From Mycolicibacterium poriferae (GTDB taxonomy: Bacteria > Actinomycetota > Actinomycetes > Mycobacteriales > Mycobacteriaceae): DNA of 64,000 nucleotides. The notes under the pieces are model-generated. The model saw only the letters and a program-made list of their open reading frames with translations. It made no database searches and had not been told where the DNA came from. Position 1 is the first letter of the stretch. Every line of letters starts with the position of its first letter. Positions 42,661 through 51,666 of the stretch are shown here, piece by piece. The translations under genes were made by a program, and so were the position numbers. The stretch is taken from positions 1 through 64,000 of the forward strand of contig NZ_AP022571.1 in assembly GCF_010728325.1 (NCBI RefSeq), given 5' to 3'.

Positions 42661-43040
42661 ATGTCGGAGCTCGATGAGACTGTGGTGGCGCGACAACGAT
42701 CCTTGGGTATGCGCGGGTGAGCACCGCGGGCCAAGACCTCGATGGACAGCCGATCGCACTTGCAGTCCAGGGCGTCGAATCCGGCCAGGTTTTCACCGAC
42801 AAGCTCTCAGTTGCTGTGAACACCGACAGACCGGGCCGGGCCGCCCAGCTGCACTACGCCCGCGAGGGCGACACCGTGGTCGTCACCGCCATTGATCGTC
42901 CCGGGCGTTCCGTCGCCGAAGTCACTCGCACCATCGCCGAACTCGGTGAACGTCGAACCCTGTTGCGCGCCTTACACGAAGGCATAGATACCGACACACC
43001 TACAGGCCGCGCGGTGGCCGCCATCATGGCCACCCGGCGG
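42661..43040 (+). pseudogene. Serine recombinase (TnpR-type resolvase), decayed
   Basis: MSELDETVVARQRSLG is followed, after a missing base near 42708, by YARVSTAGQDLDGQPIALAV. This carries the catalytic serine, but the motif is followed by degraded sequence (FTDKLSVAVNTDRPGRAAQL). The core REGDTVVVTAIDRPGRSVAE is well preserved, and homology ends after AVAAIMAT near 42997. The helical DNA-binding C-terminus is missing. The protein should be inactive, but R1-R3 are its likely former target sites. Confidence 0.78.
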
Positions 43041-43051
43041 AGCTGCCGAAG

Positions 43052-43273
43052 TTGGATCCCGACCCGCACCGTGCAGTGCAGTGCAGTGCAGTGCAGTGCA
43101 TATTCCTGCTGGCCACCGCGGTTAATCGACTCCGAAACGACGCCGGCACCGGCCACGGACGACCTGGACCACCACGCAAGACCAGCGAACTGAGCGCAGC
43201 AGAGGCCCGCCTCGTCGCTCACGCGACCGCACTCGTCGCAGGAGCGTTGCTCGACAAACTCGACGGCGGCTGA
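43052..43273 (+). CDS. Small open frame containing the GTGCA repeat, uncertain
   Basis: A frame of 73 codons starts inside resolvase-derived sequence, passes through the GTGCA repeats (VQCSAVQCSA-type peptide) and ends KTSELSAAEARLVAHATALV-AGALLDKLDGG. The last part looks protein-like. It may be the remnant of another gene joined to the resolvase fragment rather than a functional gene. Confidence 0.25.
   Translation: MDPDPHRAVQCSAVQCIFLLATAVNRLRNDAGTGHGRPGPPRKTSELSAAEARLVAHATALVAGALLDKLDGG
43071..43100. repeat. Pentanucleotide microsatellite (GTGCA)6
   Basis: Six perfect copies of GTGCA in tandem. A change of copy number by one unit would shift the reading frame of anything crossing it. Confidence 0.95.
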
Positions 43274-43672
43274 GGCGCTACCTGGGGTTGTGTCTAAACT
43301 GTGGTGTCCCGGGCATCGAAGTGCCGAATACCGCCAACGAGGTCGATCAGAACAACCCGGATCACGCCCCCGACGTTAGCGCGAGAGGCCCTGTGCTCTA
43401 GGCATGCACGTATTCCAGCCACAAGGCGCTTAGTGGACCTACAGACGTTCGCGACGTTCGACGGACTACGTGAGGGCTGCCGGACCGGGCCTGGTGGTGG
43501 ATTCGCCGCCGTGAGGGCCACGGGGCGTAGCTGGCGTCTCGAGCCGCCCCACTACTTCCAAGTCGCACCCGAGGAGCGACTGAGCCTAGTTCCGCTCCCC
43601 TCCCCCATAGTGTCGCCACGGCTGTCCCGGCAATTCTTCGCTCTGGTAATTATCCATGAAATACTGGCGGGC

Positions 43673-44703
43673 ATGGCCGACGCTTCCGAGCGGTGCGACG
43701 ACGCTCGAGGGTTGCGTCCGGAATGGTTCGCCGCTTTCTTGGCCGACCGAGGTACGCGTAAGCCGTCGGTGCACACGATGAAGGCTTATCGTCAGGATTT
43801 CGACGCGATCGCGACTCTGATCACAGGTCGCGCCGATGAAGTGGCGCGGATGGCGTTGGGCGACATCACCACCGAGTCGATGCGTACCGCGTTCGCCCAG
43901 TACGCCCAGACCCATGAGGCCGCGTCCATTCAGCGCTGCTGGTCGAGCTGGAATGTGTTGTGCACCTTCCTGTACACAGCGGAGTTGATCGGGGCCAACC
44001 CGATGTTGCTGGTGGGGCGGCCCAAGCTCGCGAAGACTCTGCCCAAGGCGTTGCCGACGGACTCGGTGGTCGCGCTGTTGGCGGCACTGGAGGCAGATCC
44101 GCAGCCGCGGCGGCGCAGCGACTGGGTCGAACGCGACCGGGCCCTCATTGTGACCGCCCTGCTGGCGGGGTTGCGTGCCGATGAACTGTTGCGCGCCAAT
44201 GTGGGGACCTTCGCCGCACTGACGCCGGCGCGGTGGTGCATGTCCGCGGAAAGGGCGGGAAGGATCGCCGGGTCCCGGTCGAATCGGTGTTGGTCGACAT
44301 CCTCGAGCGTTATCTCACCAGCCGCACGCTGCGGTTCCCTGCCACGACCAAGCGCCGCTCCCCCGGCACGGGACTGGCCGCCTGGCCGGCCAACGCACCA
44401 CTGTTCGTCGGTGCGTACGGTGAGCGGATCTCCCGCGGCACCTTGCAGTACCGGGTGCTGCGGGCGTTTCGCCGCGCCGGAATCGACGCCGGCCGTGCCC
44501 GCGGCGCTGCGCTGGTGCACGGGTTGCGCCATACCTTCGCCACCGAGCTCGCCAATTCAGAGGTCAGCGTCTATACGCTGATGACGCTGCTCGGCCACGA
44601 ATCGATGGTGACCTCGCAGCGCTACGTCACCGCGGCAGGCGTCGAAACGCGCGCTGCCGCAGCTCAAAACAAGCTCTACGCCCTCGTGCAAGACGGACAC
44701 TGA
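43673..44703 (+). pseudogene. Tyrosine recombinase/integrase, one frameshift
   Basis: The ATG lies seven bases after AATACT. The N-terminal core-binding domain (SVHTMKAYRQDFDAIATLIT, WSSWNVLCTFLYTAELIGAN) is followed by the catalytic Arg168 (LLAGLRADELL). A single-base change near 44220 separates it from the rest: VRGKGGKDRRVP, HGLRHTFATELA (HxxR) and TSQRYVTAAG with the nucleophilic tyrosine. Restoring the frame gives an intact XerC/D-like enzyme of about 343 residues, which could integrate or resolve the element. Confidence 0.82.
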
Positions 44704-44838
44704 CACGACTGATGGGTCACGACACCAGTGCGCCAACTCCTCGGCGTCGGACCGAGACGATCATGTGTCCCACCGACTTCGCGCCAACTAGGCCGGCAAT
44801 GCGCCTGGCACACCACGGTTGGTCCGGTTCGCCCGGCC

Positions 44839-45015
44839 GTGGAGCCGCTGAGGAAGCCTGTGGGGACAGCCGGTGAGCAGGCGCTCTTGATGGCCGCGTC
44901 GTCGGTCACTGCGATCCTTCAGGGCGGGTGGGCGCCCGTGGAGAGTTGTGCTGTTGGCATCACCGGCGCGATTGTCGCTGGCATCGGCGACCGCCTGCTC
45001 AGGCGTGCGAGGTGA
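44839..45015 (+). CDS. Possible small protein coupled to the next gene
   Basis: A frame ending ...GDRLLRRAR-stop overlaps the next GTG by four bases (GTGA), suggesting translational coupling. It contains a hydrophobic stretch (CAVGITGAIVAGIGD). The start is uncertain (GTG at 44839, or an upstream start near 44728). Confidence 0.38.
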   Translation: MEPLRKPVGTAGEQALLMAASSVTAILQGGWAPVESCAVGITGAIVAGIGDRLLRRAR

Positions 45016-46832
45016 GCGCCACCGCAGCCGAATCTGCCACCTGGTGGGACGGTGTCCACGCCATGCCGCAGACCCCGATCCGCGATCTGGTGCCAGCTTT
45101 GACCGAGGTCGCTGACCAACCCGTCCCGTACGGCTGGCTGCCGGCCCGTGCCCGCACGGTGTTCGGCGAACAGCTCACGACCTGGTCGGACTTGGCCGAT
45201 GAGACGATCTCGTCATTGCTCGATCGACCCAAGGCCGGGATCGGCACGGTGCGTGCCATCATACTGGCTGCCCGCGACGCTGCGATGTCTCGGTCGGCCC
45301 CGGCTGAGACCACGGCGGACGCGCCGAGCGCTATCGGCAGGCTGCTGGACCGCTTGAACCGCTACGACTACACGGTGTTGGCGGCGCGCGGCTGGGCGCT
45401 ACGCCCCCTCTCGGTGAGCGCGACCGCCGAACAACTCGGGGTGGCCCCGGTCAACGTTCACCGTAACCAGCCCCGCGCGGATCGCCGGTTGCGCGATCTG
45501 CTCGCCGACCCCGCCCACGTCGCGGTTCTCGACCACGCCCAACGGCTGCGCCGCCGGCTTGGACCCCTGACCCGCGAGCACACCGCCGAGGGTGCCCTCA
45601 ACGATCTCGGCCTCGATCTGGGCACCGCCGCCGGGCAGCTGCTGCTGCACGTCGCTGGCCCGTACACCTGTGTCCAGGGGTGGCTGGAAGGCGCACAGGC
45701 TGACGGGTTGGCCACGGTCACCGCGACGCTGGACGCGGCGTTCGAGCGCTGGGGCGCACCGACGGTCGACATTGTGCTTCGACAGTTCGAGCACATCGGC
45801 GTCCCGCGCGACACCGCCATCGACTTCATCGAAAGCCAGCCCGGGCTGCGCCGGGTCGACGGTCGATGGGTGCGCTGGGGTTGCAGCGTCGCCGCCCGGG
45901 CCGAAGCCGCTCTGCATCTGGCCGGCACCCCGCTCTCGGCGCCGGCCATCACCGCCGTCATCGGCGGCGACTACCTGCAACGCTATGTCCGCGACGTGTT
46001 GAACTCCGATCCGCGCTTCACCCGCGCCACGCGGCTGACGTGGGCGCTGTCCCGCTGGGGCGTCGAGCGCTACACCGGGGTGTTTTCTGAGATCGCCGCC
46101 CGCATCGACGACGCCGGCGGCGCCGTTGACATCAACGCCCTGGTCGAGGACATGGCGGCGGCGTTTCCTGATGTCGCTGAAACCTCGATACGCACCTACT
46201 TGACGACCCCTGGTTTCGTCACCAGCCGCAACATGGTCCGTCGTCGAACCCCCGCCGACGGGTGGCCGCCTGTTCCGCCACCGACGACGATCCGCGGCAC
46301 GTTCCACAACGGCCGCAACGAGATCCGTGTCGCAGTGCCAGTGACCTTCGATCTGCTGCGTGGATCCGGACAGAACGTCGCGCCCGCGGTCGCCACCGCA
46401 CTGGGCGTCCATCCTGGCCACCGGCGGGTCTTCACCGGCAAGCGCGCGACGGTCAGCCTGTTCTGGCCGTTGTCATCCACCAACGGCGCCAAACTCGCAT
46501 CGCTGCGTGCGCTGGCCACAACCCTCAACGCCGCAGTCGGCGACACCATCGTGTTGGCCTTCAATGTGCGCGACAGCACGATCGCCGCGACCCTGCTAGC
46601 AGCTCAGGCCGCCCCCGCGCAACGACTGCGCGCGCTGCTCGGCAAGCCCGCGCGCACCCCGCTGGCCGACGTCGCGCGGGCGCTGCGCTGCCGGCCCGAC
46701 GAGGTCGCCGGGCTCCTGGAACGCCGGGGGGACAACAGCCTTCGCGCCCTGCTCGAACGCAGTGCCGAGGCCATCCCTGCCGCCGCGCCCGGTGACCGAC
46801 ATAATCAGCCCCGCGAGGCCAGCGGGCAGTAG
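45012..46832 (+). CDS. Sigma70-region-4-like / HARE-HTH-like DNA-binding protein
   Basis: This 606-residue protein appears modular. Residues 15-80 (VPYGWLPARARTVFGEQLTT, WSDLADETISSLLDRPKAGI, GTVRAIILAAR) resemble the RNA polymerase alpha C-terminal helix-hairpin domain. About residues 105-190 (PLSVSATAEQLGVAPVNVHR, RADRRLRDLL) resemble sigma region 4. At about 300-420 come repeated winged-helix segments like HARE-HTH (LSAPAITAVIGGDYLQRYVR, then EIAARIDDAGGAVDINALVE). The C-terminus is another helical DNA-binding-like region. It looks built to act on transcription or on DNA sensing. No exact family is known to me. Confidence 0.68.
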   Translation: MSATAAESATWWDGVHAMPQTPIRDLVPALTEVADQPVPYGWLPARARTVFGEQLTTWSDLADETISSLLDRPKAGIGTVRAIILAARDAAMSRSAPAETTADAPSAIGRLLDRLNRYDYTVLAARGWALRPLSVSATAEQLGVAPVNVHRNQPRADRRLRDLLADPAHVAVLDHAQRLRRRLGPLTREHTAEGALNDLGLDLGTAAGQLLLHVAGPYTCVQGWLEGAQADGLATVTATLDAAFERWGAPTVDIVLRQFEHIGVPRDTAIDFIESQPGLRRVDGRWVRWGCSVAARAEAALHLAGTPLSAPAITAVIGGDYLQRYVRDVLNSDPRFTRATRLTWALSRWGVERYTGVFSEIAARIDDAGGAVDINALVEDMAAAFPDVAETSIRTYLTTPGFVTSRNMVRRRTPADGWPPVPPPTTIRGTFHNGRNEIRVAVPVTFDLLRGSGQNVAPAVATALGVHPGHRRVFTGKRATVSLFWPLSSTNGAKLASLRALATTLNAAVGDTIVLAFNVRDSTIAATLLAAQAAPAQRLRALLGKPARTPLADVARALRCRPDEVAGLLERRGDNSLRALLERSAEAIPAAAPGDRHNQPREASGQ

Positions 46833-47123
46833 GGATCGTGATCGGCGCGGCGCTGCACCTGAACACAGGTATGGCCCACACCGGTGTGCGCGGTGATCGG
46901 GTTTCTGTGGGAACTGTTCGCCCTACGCTGGCTTCGAGGTCCACCCGCGGTGAGGAATTCTGGCGAGGATGCGTGGCGCTGTCGTGCGCCGGGGCGGTGG
47001 GTGAAATTTGTGCACGAGCGTCGCTTGGGGCGGTCATAGGCTCGGTGTCGTGGCTTGTCTGTGGTGCGCTGTGACCGGTGGTGGTTCCGAAGCGTGTTCG
47101 TCTGGTTCGGGGGCGGGTTGAGG
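46833..47123. other. Intergenic region, no gene recognised
   Basis: About 290 bases between the HTH protein and the DUF2637 gene. Frames present are short and lack signals. ACACAGGT and ACCGGTGT form a short dyad near 46865. Confidence 0.45.
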
Positions 47124-48176
47124 ATGTCGGTGGGGACCACTGACGCCGCCGTTGTGCATCGCAGGGCGACCGCGTTCTTTCTGGGTTGGCTGATTCTGGC
47201 CGCGTCGATGTCTCTGGCAGGCAACGTCGGTCACGCGCTGCTGATCGCTCCTGTCGAGATGGGGTGGTTGGCTGCGGGGGCGGCGCTGGTACCTCCGATC
47301 GTGCTTCTCGCCGCGACTCATTCGGCGACGTGGCTGGTACGTGCCCGCTCGGCCGGGTGGGTGTACTGGACGTGTTTGGCACTCACGGCCGCGCTGGCTG
47401 TCGGGTCGTTCGCCTTGTCGTTCGATGCGTTGCGCTCATTTGCCGTGGTGCTGGGGATTCGTGAGTCGCTGTCGTGGATATGGCCGGCAGTCATTGATGT
47501 GGCGATCGCTCATGCCACGTTGTGCCTGCTGTCGATGGCGAGACCCGCTCGGGTGGAGAGCTTTTCGACGTCCCGAGCTGCTGCCGCTGTGGGGGCGCCG
47601 GAACTGTCGGTGCCGGTGGCGGTTTCAGCGGAGGCCTCCGGTGTTGTCCGGGACGGTGTCGATGACGCGCAATCCGCCAACCCTGTGTCGGCGCCAGGGC
47701 CGGGACCGGCGGTGAACGCGAGCTCATCTGCTGGGTCGTCTTACGCGGGTGGCTCCGCCGCAGCGACCCGGCGCGAGGCGCCCGCCGACTCAGGTGCTGT
47801 GAGAGAAGGGGTTGCACCGGCGGGTGGGTCGCATCCTGTGCACGAGAACCCTGAGCAGTGCCCGCAAAGGCTTGCCCAGCGCTCGCTCAGTGCGGTAGCG
47901 ACCGTGGTGGGTTCCGGCGCGTCACCCGCGGGGTCGGTTGCCGATTCGCTGCCCGGTCAGGGCTTGTCCTCAGGAGGGGTGCAGCGGTGGCGGCCGGTCG
48001 CGGAATCGTTGGTGCATGAGGGTGTGACCGCCAAGGATGTGGAGTTGGTGGCCCGGATTCTTGCCGACGGTGCGGCGGGGACGGCGCCGAGCACGATCGG
48101 GCGCAGGCATGAAGTGCACCACACGACGGTGAGCCGAATCTTGGGCGCCGCTGCGCAACTCGGCGCGACGGGGTGA
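47124..48176 (+). CDS. DUF2637 membrane protein with C-terminal HTH
   Basis: This 350-residue protein begins with four hydrophobic helices (ATAFFLGWLILAASMSLAGN, GWLAAGAALVPPIVLLAATH, WTCLALTAALAVGSFALSFD, IWPAVIDVAIAHATLCLLSM), the DUF2637 pattern found in actinobacterial plasmid transfer (Spd-like) proteins. A long low-complexity Ser/Ala/Gly linker follows. It ends in a helix-turn-helix (AGTAPSTIGRRHEVHHTTVS). It may tether a DNA-binding domain to the membrane during transfer or replication. The start is chosen at the ATG; an upstream GTG at 47055 is possible. Confidence 0.8.
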   Translation: MSVGTTDAAVVHRRATAFFLGWLILAASMSLAGNVGHALLIAPVEMGWLAAGAALVPPIVLLAATHSATWLVRARSAGWVYWTCLALTAALAVGSFALSFDALRSFAVVLGIRESLSWIWPAVIDVAIAHATLCLLSMARPARVESFSTSRAAAAVGAPELSVPVAVSAEASGVVRDGVDDAQSANPVSAPGPGPAVNASSSAGSSYAGGSAAATRREAPADSGAVREGVAPAGGSHPVHENPEQCPQRLAQRSLSAVATVVGSGASPAGSVADSLPGQGLSSGGVQRWRPVAESLVHEGVTAKDVELVARILADGAAGTAPSTIGRRHEVHHTTVSRILGAAAQLGATG

Positions 48177-48534
48177 GGTCACCGCAGCGGGCGGGTCGGT
48201 CAGCTCGCCGGCTACCGGGTAGCGGGCCATCGTGGTCGAGCTGGTGCCTAGCAACCCGCCTGCTGACTGACGTCTGGCGTGAGCACCGCTGCGGCGCTGG
48301 CCAGTTCGTCGCCCTCTCACGGGCGGCGATCAAATGCCCGGTCGAACGGCGACATCGGCGCGGGCAGGCCTTCTCGGCGTCCTCGTGCCGGGGTGCTGGG
48401 GTGTGGCGTCAGTGGAGGGCGGTCACTATCCGGGGCCGCCCGGTCAACAGGAATTTCGGAGCTGGTGGGCGGTCACCGCGCAAGGTGCTGCGCTGGCCGT
48501 GCTGCCCGGCGGGGCGCTCCCCCGGGGGGTCGGG
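48177..48534. other. Intergenic region, no gene recognised
   Basis: Frames on both strands are Arg/Pro-rich shadows without ribosome sites. A CCCCCCGGGGGG-type palindrome lies near 48520, possibly part of a terminator for the convergent genes. Confidence 0.45.
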
Positions 48535-48723
48535 TCAGGAGGCGGTGCGATTGGCACCTAGGGAGCGATCGCGGAGCAGTTGCTGGACGCTGCAGTCGCG
48601 CAGGTTGGCTTCCGAGCGCAGCCGGTCGAGTTGGTCGGGGGTGAAACGGACGTACACACCGGCAGTGAGTTGGCGGGTCTCACTTTTCGGTCTGGTGTCG
48701 GTCTCACTTTTGGATCTGGCCAC
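48535..48723 (-). CDS. Small ribbon-helix-helix-like protein
   Basis: A 62-residue protein from a GTG after GGGAAAGGAACGGCT. The core VYVRFTPDQLDRLRSEANLR and CSVQQLLRDRSL match the strand-helix-helix pattern of MobC/CopG-like plasmid proteins. It may control copy number or mobilisation. It diverges from the HTH gene at 48918. Confidence 0.72.
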   Translation of the reverse strand: MARSKSETDTRPKSETRQLTAGVYVRFTPDQLDRLRSEANLRDCSVQQLLRDRSLGANRTAS

Positions 48724-48917
48724 AGCCGTTCCTTTCCCGGACGCTAGCGGTCACACGCGTGGAGCGCTGCATTGCGTTGGCCCAAGTTTACGACATTGAT
48801 GACCTTAATTAGCGACATGGCTTGCGGGTGTCGGTGCAGATGTTGCTGCAATGGGCCAATTTAGGAGCATAATGCTGTTGTCGGTGTCCGTGATCAAGGG
48901 GATTTACTGAAAGCGGG

Positions 48918-49361
48918 ATGAACCAGCCCAAGCTGCCGCCACCGGGAGTGGAAACGGAACCACAAGGTGATGTGGTGCCGTTGAAGGAGGCTGCCTCCAG
49001 GCTGGGCAAGGATCCGCGGACGCTGATCAAAGCCATCACTGCAGGGCAGCTGCGTGGTGGGGCGATGCCACGTCCGGAGAGGCTGCGGTGGTATGTCTAT
49101 GCCGACGAATTGCCCTCTCCCCCAGGTCCTCCTACCGCGAGCCGGCCGGTGTCGGATGGCGTCCTGCAGGATCTGCGGGCCCAGATCGTGTCGTTGACGG
49201 AGGCCAATAGGCTGTTGATCGCCGCGCAGCAGGACCTACTCGACGCCGGCCAGTCCGGCCAGGACGCCGCCGACAAGTACCGGGCTGTGGCGCAGCGCTA
49301 TCTCGACGCGTTGGGCCAGTTCGTGACCCCGGGCCATCTCGGCGACCTCACCGATGTATAG
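48918..49361 (+). CDS. Helix-turn-helix protein, excisionase-like N-terminus
   Basis: This 147-residue protein contains VPLKEAASRLGKDPRTLIKA followed by WYVYADEL, the usual MerR/excisionase-type winged helix-turn-helix. A coiled-coil segment follows (LRAQIVSLTEANRLLIAAQQ). Upstream, TTGCTG and CATAAT boxes with a 19-base gap lie in an unusually AT-rich stretch (48780-48917), a probable promoter region. Ribosome site: GAAAGCGGG. Confidence 0.75.
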   Translation: MNQPKLPPPGVETEPQGDVVPLKEAASRLGKDPRTLIKAITAGQLRGGAMPRPERLRWYVYADELPSPPGPPTASRPVSDGVLQDLRAQIVSLTEANRLLIAAQQDLLDAGQSGQDAADKYRAVAQRYLDALGQFVTPGHLGDLTDV

Positions 49362-49364
49362 ACC

Positions 49365-50201
49365 CTAGTTTCCGAGGCCGCGCAGCAGCACCATCAGCTT
49401 GTCGACGCCGTCGGCGCCGAGGTAGGTACGCAGCGCGTGGGCGAGTTGGTCGGGCTCGGTGTCGAAGTCGGCGAGCGCGGAGGCGATGACGCGGGACCGG
49501 CTGGGCGGACGCTGACGGTTTTCCGTCCCGCCGTCGTTGTTGCGGTCGAGGGTGGCTTGCCACCGCGCCACTTGTTCGGCCAGCGGTACCCGCGCGAGTT
49601 GTCGTGCGTCGCGGATGGCCAGTTCACCGCGCCGCAAGGCGGTTTGCAGTTCGGGTGCCAGCTTCAACAGTGCCCGCCGCTGCGAGACCCATGCTTCGGT
49701 TTTGTGCAGCCGGTTGGCGGCATCGACGGCACGGCCGCACTCGGCGATGAGCGCTTCGACTGCTCGGGCTTCCTCGATGACGTCGAAGTCTTGGCGGTCG
49801 ACGTTCTCGGCGATGCACGCGGAGATCAGGGTGATGCGATCGCGTGCGACGCCGTCGTTGACGACGATGGCAAGATCACTGCGCCCGTATTTGTGGGCCG
49901 CGGCCAAGCGACGGCATCCGTTGATGACGACGTAGCGGGTGGTGATCGGATCGTCTGGATAGAGCTTGAGATAGGCGGCCTTGCTGACCACCAGGGCCGG
50001 CTGGAGCTGGATGTCGGTGATCGAGGCGAGGTCGGCGAGGTCGCCGACGTCGTCGCGGGGGTTGCGCGGGTTGGCGGTGAGGTCGGTCAGTGGCACGCTG
50101 CGGCCTGCCTCGTCGGGTTTTGGGTGGCTGGTGTCGACCGGCGACTTGTCCCCGACGGCGCCGGCGAGATCGGCGAGGTTGGTGCGTTGCCCCCGGGCCA
50201 T
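49365..50201 (-). CDS. parB: ParB partition protein
   Basis: This 278-residue protein has the ParB domain (LTDLTANPRNPRDDVGDLAD, VVINGCRRLAAAHKYGRSDL, ACIAENVDRQDFDVIEEARA) and a helix-turn-helix (NRLHKTEAWVSQRRALLKLA). The arginine box is altered to NGCRRL in place of GERR. Its ATG overlaps the parA stop (TAATG), giving a coupled parAB operon. It should load on a parS such as the palindromes at 51136 and 51230. Confidence 0.9.
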   Translation of the reverse strand: MARGQRTNLADLAGAVGDKSPVDTSHPKPDEAGRSVPLTDLTANPRNPRDDVGDLADLASITDIQLQPALVVSKAAYLKLYPDDPITTRYVVINGCRRLAAAHKYGRSDLAIVVNDGVARDRITLISACIAENVDRQDFDVIEEARAVEALIAECGRAVDAANRLHKTEAWVSQRRALLKLAPELQTALRRGELAIRDARQLARVPLAEQVARWQATLDRNNDGGTENRQRPPSRSRVIASALADFDTEPDQLAHALRTYLGADGVDKLMVLLRGLGN

Positions 50202-50914
50202 TAGCGCGCTCCCCCGACGTTGAGTTCCAGGGCGAATTTGTAGAAGTCTTCGCGGGCTTGTAGGGCCACTCGGTTGAGTGGGTATTCGGTGACGACCTGG
50301 CCTTCGGCGCTGGCTCGGGCGTGGAGCTTGTAGTGTCGAATCACGGTGTTGGCCAGCGGCCAGCCGTTGGCTTTGACGAAGTTCCTGGTCTGGTTGAGGT
50401 CGTAGGTGCCGTCGCGGGGGTCCCAGTTGTTGATGACCACGAGGTAGCGCAGCCCGCGTGGTTCGAGGACCTTGGTGATGGTTCGCGCGGTCGGGTCGAA
50501 GCTCAGAGGTTCTGTCTCGATCGGCACAATGACTTGGTCGGCCATGTCCAGCACTGCGCGCAGCACATCGGCGGCGGGCCCGCTGCCCAGCGGGTCGGCG
50601 CCGTCGCCGTTGGTGTTCAGGTCGATCCAGCCGGGAGTGTCGACGTAGACATGCTCGATTCCCGGCAGGTTCTTCAGTGCGGCCAGCCCCGCCAGGTCGT
50701 CGTGGGCTTGGGCGATGTGAAACGGCAGAGCGTTGATGCGCGACGCCCACCACACTGCCGATCCCTGGGGGTCGACCGACAGCGCGAGGACGGGTGAACT
50801 GGCCTCGGGGTCGTCGCCGCGGTTGAGGACATCGGCGGTGACGGCGGCGAGGTTGACCGCGATGGTGCTTTTACCGACGCCGCCCTTTTGATTGAGCACG
50901 ACATGAATCGCCAT
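50201..50914 (-). CDS. parA: ParA partition ATPase
   Basis: This 237-residue protein has the deviant Walker A KGGVGKST at residues 10-17 with the signature Lys10, a motif A' (LALSVDPQGSAVWW) and a Walker B region (HVYVDTPG). No N-terminal DNA-binding extension is present, so this is a small type Ib-like ParA. It drives positioning of the ParB-bound plasmid. The ribosome site GGAAGGCCATTCC precedes the ATG. Confidence 0.92.
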   Translation of the reverse strand: MAIHVVLNQKGGVGKSTIAVNLAAVTADVLNRGDDPEASSPVLALSVDPQGSAVWWASRINALPFHIAQAHDDLAGLAALKNLPGIEHVYVDTPGWIDLNTNGDGADPLGSGPAADVLRAVLDMADQVIVPIETEPLSFDPTARTITKVLEPRGLRYLVVINNWDPRDGTYDLNQTRNFVKANGWPLANTVIRHYKLHARASAEGQVVTEYPLNRVALQAREDFYKFALELNVGGAR

Positions 50915-51135
50915 GGAATGGCCTTCCGTATGCTTCCCCCGGCTGTGCGGAGTACTTCGGATCGGACCCGCCCACCTTACGGCCGCTGGGGTGGCGCCGC
51001 CGTCCCGACACGCGGCACCGTGGCGGCACTGACACCGAATCGGCTGGGCGACGGACTCGCAGATGCCCACTCCGGGTGGCTGGCGGTCGAGCCCGGCGTG
51101 GGGCCCCGGTCCGCGATGCGGCCGGATACGTGGAG

Positions 51136-51149
51136 TTAACCGCGGTTAA
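51136..51149. promoter_or_regulatory. Candidate parS palindrome 1
   Basis: TTAACCGCGGTTAA, a perfect 14-bp palindrome, lies 222 bases upstream of parA. Confidence 0.65.
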
Positions 51150-51229
51150 GCTCCCGGCTGTGCGCCCGGCGGCGTCTATCCGGGCGGATGGGTGGCGTGT
51201 CCCCGTCGGCATGTCACATCACGCGAACA

Positions 51230-51249
51230 GACTTAACCGCGGTTAAGTC
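51230..51249. promoter_or_regulatory. Candidate parS palindrome 2
   Basis: GACTTAACCGCGGTTAAGTC, a perfect 20-bp palindrome with the same core, lies 80 bases from palindrome 1. Confidence 0.68.
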
Positions 51250-51645
51250 GGCCGCGGGTGTGGCTCCGAGGGCGCCCCTCCCCCAACGCCGGGTTGCCGT
51301 TCTCGCGGTGCAGTGGCGGCGCGCTCAGCGTGTCAACGGTGGTGCTCGTTCGTCAGTGCTGATCAATCTGGGTGGCGCAGCATGGCCGCGTCGGACTTGA
51401 TCGGTCGGGCGGCTCGGCCGATCCGAAGGGCGGTTCAGCCCCATCGGGCGGCACCGACCGATTTTCGTCACGTGATGGTTCACGACGCTGACGGCGAGCG
51501 TCGTTCGGCACTGCCTCGGGGATGATCGCCCACCATTCAAGCGTGCACCGCCGACCGGTACCGGGTGGCTACGGTGTCTCTGCTCGGCGGTGTCGCGCAG
51601 CGTCTGTCGGCGTGTCCCCTGGGTATGAAAGGCGCCGCGGGTATC

Positions 51646-51664
51646 TGTCAGTGAAATACTGACA
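51646..51664. promoter_or_regulatory. Operator overlapping a leaderless promoter
   Basis: TGTCAGT and ACTGACA are perfect arms around GAAAT. The -10 box AATACT (51655-51660) lies inside the repeat and the ATG follows six bases later. Binding would block transcription. Confidence 0.62.
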
Positions 51665-51666
51665 CC

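Larger units (their letters stand above)
50915..51666. other. Intergenic region upstream of parAB, candidate centromere
   Basis: No gene is supported in these 750 bases. The region holds two of the three TTAACCGCGGTTAA palindromes and the operator-promoter of the gene at 51667. Confidence 0.6.

Noticed and set aside
46838..47074. Short plus-strand open frame between two larger genes
   Set aside because: No recognisable signals and no protein-like pattern.
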